A stretch of 64,000 nucleotides of DNA, taken from UBA2970 sp965221075. Its GTDB lineage: Bacteria; Verrucomicrobiota; Verrucomicrobiia; Limisphaerales; AAA164-E04. The notes under the pieces were generated by a model that worked only from the letters and a program-made list of their open reading frames with translations, did no database searches and was not told the DNA's origin. Below, in pieces: positions 60,126 to 64,000 of this stretch. How positions within the stretch are numbered: position 1 is the first letter of the stretch; each line of letters begins with the position of its first letter. The translations under genes and the position numbers were made by a program. The stretch lies in contig OZ244865.1 in the NCBI GenBank assembly GCA_965221075.1, positions 2,914,001-2,978,000 of the forward strand, read 5' to 3'.

Positions 60126-63100
60126 TCAGGGATCGGCCCGCACGGCCCGGTAGAAGCGGGCCGCTCCCCCGGCCTGGTCCTCCACCGCGACGGTCTCCTC
60201 CTGGGCCACGCCGGTGGAAAGCTCGCTCCAGACGGACAGGTCCTCCGAGAACTCGAAGCGGTAGGCCAGGCCCGGACGGGCCTGGGCCTCGATCCGCACC
60301 CGGCCGGGAGCCGTGCCGGCGCGCCCGATGCTCAGGACCAGGGGCCCTGCCTGGGAGCCGGGATAGGCGGAGCCTCCGTTGAGCCGGGCCAGGCCGGAGT
60401 AGGGCAGCCCCGAGACCTCCGAGAAGGAGCCTCCGATCAGGATCCGCCCGTCCTCCTGGAGGGCCACCGCCGAAACGAACTGGCGCGGGACGAAGTAGGC
60501 CAGGTCGGGAGCGAAGTCCAGATCCACGGCGCCGTCGGCCTCCAGCCGGGCCAGGCCCGGCCGGGGGATCCCGCCCGCCTCGGTGAATCCTCCGCCCAGC
60601 AGGATCCTCTCCTCGGGATCCAGGACGACGGAGAGGACCCAGAGGTTGGCGCCGTGGATCAGGGAGAAGCTCGGGTCGACGCTGCCGTCGGGAAGCAGCC
60701 GGATCAGGTTGGGATAGGGGACTCCCTGCGCCGAGAACTGCCCTCCGACCAGTATCCGGTCCTCGGAGTCGACCGCCAGGGAGAAGACCGCCGCCCCCGC
60801 GGGCAGCTGGGCGTCGAAGCCCTCGTCAGGGGATCCGTCGGACAGCAGGCGGACGAGGCCGGGCGATTGCTCTCCGTCCGCTTCTTCGAACCATCCTCCC
60901 GCCAGCATGCTGCCGTCGGGCAGCACCTCGATCACGTTGACCCAGTTGTCGAAGTAGGGGGAGAGGTAGCCCTGGTCCAGGCGTCCCTGCGGGTCCAGGA
61001 GGAGGATCTCGTTGAGCTCCCTTCCGGTGGCGGCTTCCAGGAAGTTGTTGGCCGCCAGGATGCTTCCGTCCTCCAGCGCCGCCAGGGCGGTCACATAGGT
61101 GGTGGGCGGCTCGAAGGAGCCGTCCACCAGGCCGCTGCCGTCCAGGAGCCGCAGCTGGCCGCGTCCCCCGACCAGCCCGCCATCGGGAGTCGGGGCCATG
61201 GGAAAGAAGCCCACGTACCCGACGGTCTCCTCGTCCAGGATCCGGGGCCGGTATCCGGTGTCGGGACGGCCGTCGGGAAGAAGGCGCACCAGGCCGGGGA
61301 CTTCCTCCCCCCCGGCTTCGGAGAAGTTGCCGGAGACCAGGATCCCGCCCCCCTCCTGGGGAAGGATGCGGGCGACGGGCGGATACAGCGGGCTGGCCGG
61401 CAGCACGCCGATGAAGGGAGCGTCGAATCCCGGCGCGGGATTGCCGGTCCGGAGCGAATCGACCAGGACGACGGCCGTCTGCGACGGTTCCCCCAGCTCC
61501 GTTTCCGGGGAGGGGTTCCAGAGGGAGAGAGCCAGGCTCTCGTCCTCCTCGACCAGGCCGTCGGCGACGATGTCCAGCTCGACGAGCTTCTCGGTCTCCA
61601 GCTCCCCGAAGGCCAGGATCCCCTCCTGGGCGGCGTAGTCGCTGCCCGAGCGGGCGCTCAGATCCGAGGTCCCGTAGCCGACGGTGAAGCTCGAGGAGCT
61701 CTCGCCCCGGCGGATCACCCGGACGGACGCCGCTCCCTCGCCCTCGTGTTCGATCTGCCGGGATCTCAGGAACTCCACCTCGCTCTGCCGCCGGTTCCTC
61801 CAGAGCAGGCGGCTGATCCGCCCCGTCCGGTAGCCCTCCGCCGTCCGGAAGTCGCTGCCGACCACCACCCGCCCGTCCTCCAGAGGGATCATGGCGTGCA
61901 CCTGGGAGAATTCCTCGTGGCCCAGGTCGCCGTGGTAGGTGGTCCCGCCGTAGGGGCCGAAGTCGCCGTCGATGGCGCCGCTGGAGGAGAGGCGCGCGAT
62001 GCCCGGCCGGGCGAACTCGTCGACCGTCTCGAAGGCCCCGATCATCAGCACCCGGCCGTCCTCGTAGACGTGGAGCCCCCCCACCCATCCGGCCGCCTCC
62101 CCCCTCTCCAGGCTGAGGAACTCGGCTCCGGTTCCGGCATCGAAGCTGTCGTCGAAGGTCCCGTCGGAGTGCAGCCGTGCGATGCCGGTGCAGGCGTGCC
62201 GGTCGTATTCGTCGAAGTCCCCGCCGATCATGATCCGGCCGTCGGGATGGAGGGCCATCGCCTCGATGCTGGCCAGATAGCCCGAGGCCCCGTCTCCGGG
62301 ATGGAAGCTCTGGTCCACCGATCCGTCCGCTTCGAGCCGGGCGATCTTCTCCCGCTCGAATTCGTCGATCTCGTTGAAGTGACCCGAGACCAGGATCCTC
62401 CCGTCCGGCTGGGGCAGGACGACCGAGATCCAGGCGCTCTCGAAGGCGTCGTCGGTGCTGGCGATGCCGTCTCCCAGATCGAATCCGGGGTCCGGGGAGC
62501 CGTCGGGAAGGAGCCGGATCAGGCTGCCATGCGGCTGGCCGTCGTACTCGGAGAATATGCCCGAGGCCAGGATGCTTCCGTCGGGCCGCGCTTCGATGTC
62601 GAACACGACGGCGCCCGGTCCGCCGAAGCCGGATCCCGGATCGAAGGAGGCGTCGAGGGAGCCGTCGGGATCGAACCGGGCGATCCGCGCCCGCTCGCTG
62701 CTGCCGACGGCGCCGAAGTAGCCGCCCGCCAGGATCTTCCCGTCGGGCTGGACGGCCACCGCCATCACGGCCGAGTCCGGGATGCCGCCGGACATCGTGA
62801 AGGAGGGATCCCGGACCCCGTCGGGCCCCAGCACGATGATCCTGTCCACGAAGAAGGAGTCCTCCCGGCGGAACTCCCCCGCCGCCACGATGCGGCCGTC
62901 GGGCAGCAAGGCCATGTCTCGGACCCGGTCCCGGGGATCGAGATCGCTCTGGAAGCTCCGGTCGATCAGCGTCCCCCGGTACTCGTTGTCCTGGATGTAC
63001 AGCCGGGCCCGGGACCGCTCCCCGACGATCGCCCCCGGGGAGGGGCCGGAGAGGGAGAGGAGGATGGGCTCGCTGCCTTCGGCCAGGTGGTCGTCCAGGA

Positions 63101-63398
63101 ACTCCACGCTGAAGGCGGCCGAGCTCTCGCCCGGAGCGAAGTCGAGGACTCCCGAGGCGGCCACGAAGTCGATCCCGCTGCGGGCGATGTGCTCCTCGGC
63201 GAGATAGGAGACCGACGCCCGGGAGTCCAGGCTCCCGCTGCGGACCACCTCGACCTGGCCGCTCCTTTCGTCCTCGAATCCGTGGAACTCGAGAGCCCCG
63301 AACTCGATCACCGAACCCTCCTGCTGGGAAAGGACCTGGGGAATCCAGAGGCAGGACAGGAGGAACAGGAAGGCTCTCCGCTTGGTCTCGTCGATCAT
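60126..63398 (-). CDS. Secreted delta-60 repeat and Calx-beta protein
   Basis: Exported protein of 1090 aa; the start at 63398 (MIDETKRRAFLFLLSCLWIP) gives a signal peptide, and the longer frame upstream has no such feature. A Calx-beta domain (about 25-145) is followed by a long block of delta-60 repeats of the form ALQPDGKILAGGYF...ARFDPDGSLDASFDPG (about 150-500), a second Calx-beta (about 545-665), a second delta-60 block (about 680-965), and a C-terminal beta-sandwich (about 990-1085). Such proteins are probably large adhesin-like surface structures. The protein lacks an obvious PEP-CTERM or sorting signal. Confidence 0.9.
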   Translation of the reverse strand: MIDETKRRAFLFLLSCLWIPQVLSQQEGSVIEFGALEFHGFEDERSGQVEVVRSGSLDSRASVSYLAEEHIARSGIDFVAASGVLDFAPGESSAAFSVEFLDDHLAEGSEPILLSLSGPSPGAIVGERSRARLYIQDNEYRGTLIDRSFQSDLDPRDRVRDMALLPDGRIVAAGEFRREDSFFVDRIIVLGPDGVRDPSFTMSGGIPDSAVMAVAVQPDGKILAGGYFGAVGSSERARIARFDPDGSLDASFDPGSGFGGPGAVVFDIEARPDGSILASGIFSEYDGQPHGSLIRLLPDGSPDPGFDLGDGIASTDDAFESAWISVVLPQPDGRILVSGHFNEIDEFEREKIARLEADGSVDQSFHPGDGASGYLASIEAMALHPDGRIMIGGDFDEYDRHACTGIARLHSDGTFDDSFDAGTGAEFLSLERGEAAGWVGGLHVYEDGRVLMIGAFETVDEFARPGIARLSSSGAIDGDFGPYGGTTYHGDLGHEEFSQVHAMIPLEDGRVVVGSDFRTAEGYRTGRISRLLWRNRRQSEVEFLRSRQIEHEGEGAASVRVIRRGESSSSFTVGYGTSDLSARSGSDYAAQEGILAFGELETEKLVELDIVADGLVEEDESLALSLWNPSPETELGEPSQTAVVLVDSLRTGNPAPGFDAPFIGVLPASPLYPPVARILPQEGGGILVSGNFSEAGGEEVPGLVRLLPDGRPDTGYRPRILDEETVGYVGFFPMAPTPDGGLVGGRGQLRLLDGSGLVDGSFEPPTTYVTALAALEDGSILAANNFLEAATGRELNEILLLDPQGRLDQGYLSPYFDNWVNVIEVLPDGSMLAGGWFEEADGEQSPGLVRLLSDGSPDEGFDAQLPAGAAVFSLAVDSEDRILVGGQFSAQGVPYPNLIRLLPDGSVDPSFSLIHGANLWVLSVVLDPEERILLGGGFTEAGGIPRPGLARLEADGAVDLDFAPDLAYFVPRQFVSAVALQEDGRILIGGSFSEVSGLPYSGLARLNGGSAYPGSQAGPLVLSIGRAGTAPGRVRIEAQARPGLAYRFEFSEDLSVWSELSTGVAQEETVAVEDQAGGAARFYRAVRADP

Positions 63399-63571
63399 GG
63401 CAAGCCGGAAGAAGCGGAAGCGGTCCGGATGCTCCAGCCCGGCCATCCTAGTCTCCCGCTGGATCCCCTGTCCAGGAATGCCTTCCGGCGTGCGCCGGAT
63501 CCACGAAGCCGGGGGGACCGGCCTCCCTTTTGGCTTGTCCGGCCGGCGGGGCCGGCCGAGAATCGCCCACC

Positions 63572-64000
63572 GTGAGCTCTCCCCCTGGGCCTCCTCCCCC
63601 AAGCGGCTCCTCCCGGAAGGTGGATCGCCGCGCCTTCCTGCATGCCGCGGCGATGGCCGCGGCGGCCGCTCCCCTGATCGGCGAGGAGCCGGCCCGGCCC
63701 GATTCCGAGAGCCTGGCCGCCCAGCTCTACGGCAGCCTCGGCGAGGAGCAGCGATCCCTGCTCTGCATGCCCTACGGCCATCCCCGCAGGCTGAAGGTGG
63801 ACAACAACTGGCACGTCTCCAGGGCCCGGGTGGGCCGGGACCTGGACCCGGACCAGCAGGACCTGGTGCGGCAGATCTTCCTGCAGCTGCACAGCCCCGA
63901 GTACCGGCGCAGGGTGCTCGATCAGGTGGCCTGGGACAGCGGCGGGGAGGGTCTGGAGGGCTGCTCGGCGGCCTTCTTCGGCGAGCCGGGCCGGGGAGGC
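63572..64000 (+). CDS. DUF3500-like Tat-exported protein, 5' part
   Basis: Partial gene running off the right edge, at least 143 aa visible. The GTG at 63572 gives an N-terminus with KVDRRAFLHAAAMAAAAAPLI, a twin-arginine signal. The mature part (SLGEEQRSLLCMPYGHP, LKVDNNWHVSRARVGRDLD, QQDLVRQIFLQLHSPEYRRR, CSAAFFGEPG) matches the DUF3500 type common in Planctomycetes and Verrucomicrobiota. Its function is unknown. It is divergent from the repeat protein, with 173 bp between. Confidence 0.75.
   Translation, partial: MSSPPGPPPPSGSSRKVDRRAFLHAAAMAAAAAPLIGEEPARPDSESLAAQLYGSLGEEQRSLLCMPYGHPRRLKVDNNWHVSRARVGRDLDPDQQDLVRQIFLQLHSPEYRRRVLDQVAWDSGGEGLEGCSAAFFGEPGRGG

Overview
The window is a bacterial chromosome segment with high GC content, short intergenic gaps and many start/stop overlaps of the ATGA, GTGA or TTGA type. 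Several features point to the Planctomycetes-Verrucomicrobia group, more likely Verrucomicrobiota: a pseudopilin with an H-X9-DG motif, a Tat-exported Gfo/Idh/MocA oxidoreductase, a formylglycine sulfatase, a DUF3500-type Tat protein, a TonB receptor and a delta-60/Calx-beta surface protein. This placement is inferred from gene families; there is no rRNA in the window. No CRISPR array, rRNA operon or intact insertion sequence was seen, and there is one good tRNA.

Layout. Positions 1-5.8 kb hold rpsB (minus strand), a tandem pair of coiled-coil membrane-anchored paralogs, and two gene-poor decayed stretches, one with a likely transposase remnant. From 5.8-9.3 kb runs accB-accC-thiE-sugar kinase. 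From 9.3-11.7 kb a unit of promoter + tRNA-Gly + secreted-protein gene is present twice. In copy A the tRNA is decayed and the gene intact; in copy B the tRNA is intact and the gene is an internally deleted pseudogene. From 11.8-18.9 kb comes a probable hydroxyproline catabolic operon (DapA-family deaminase, 4-hydroxyproline epimerase, FAD dehydrogenase), followed by a sulfatase, an M20 amidohydrolase and a GCS2-type carboxylate-amine ligase. From 18.9-32.4 kb are a pseudopilin, a ZIP transporter, Hsp20, Lon, a LolA-like protein, FtsK, pyruvate phosphate dikinase and a Gfo/Idh oxidoreductase.

About 32.4-37.4 kb is an AT-richer island with atypical codon use. It carries an unrecognised 768-residue membrane-anchored protein, a small coupled ORF, a cytosine-5 DNA methyltransferase and an HNH endonuclease, together a probable type II restriction-modification locus. 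It is the best candidate for something undescribed.

From 37.5-44.6 kb (minus strand) are dnaK-groES-groEL with a terminator, and a TonB-dependent receptor. From 44.7-47.8 kb (plus strand) are a DUF4202 protein and an AgcS alanine symporter with an unusual inserted domain. From 47.9-55.4 kb (minus strand) two runs of overlapping genes encode class III aminotransferase-KsgA-Nudix/ROK fusion-rhomboid and HldD-like epimerase-M20 dipeptidase-QueE. From 55.6-58.6 kb are hisD-hisC and a Cys-rich orphan. From 58.6-63.4 kb (minus strand) are a sodium:solute symporter and a very long repeat protein. The right edge cuts a DUF3500-like gene.

Several promoters share a TTGAnn-like box, a 17-bp spacer and a -10 box of the form nAGnnT.
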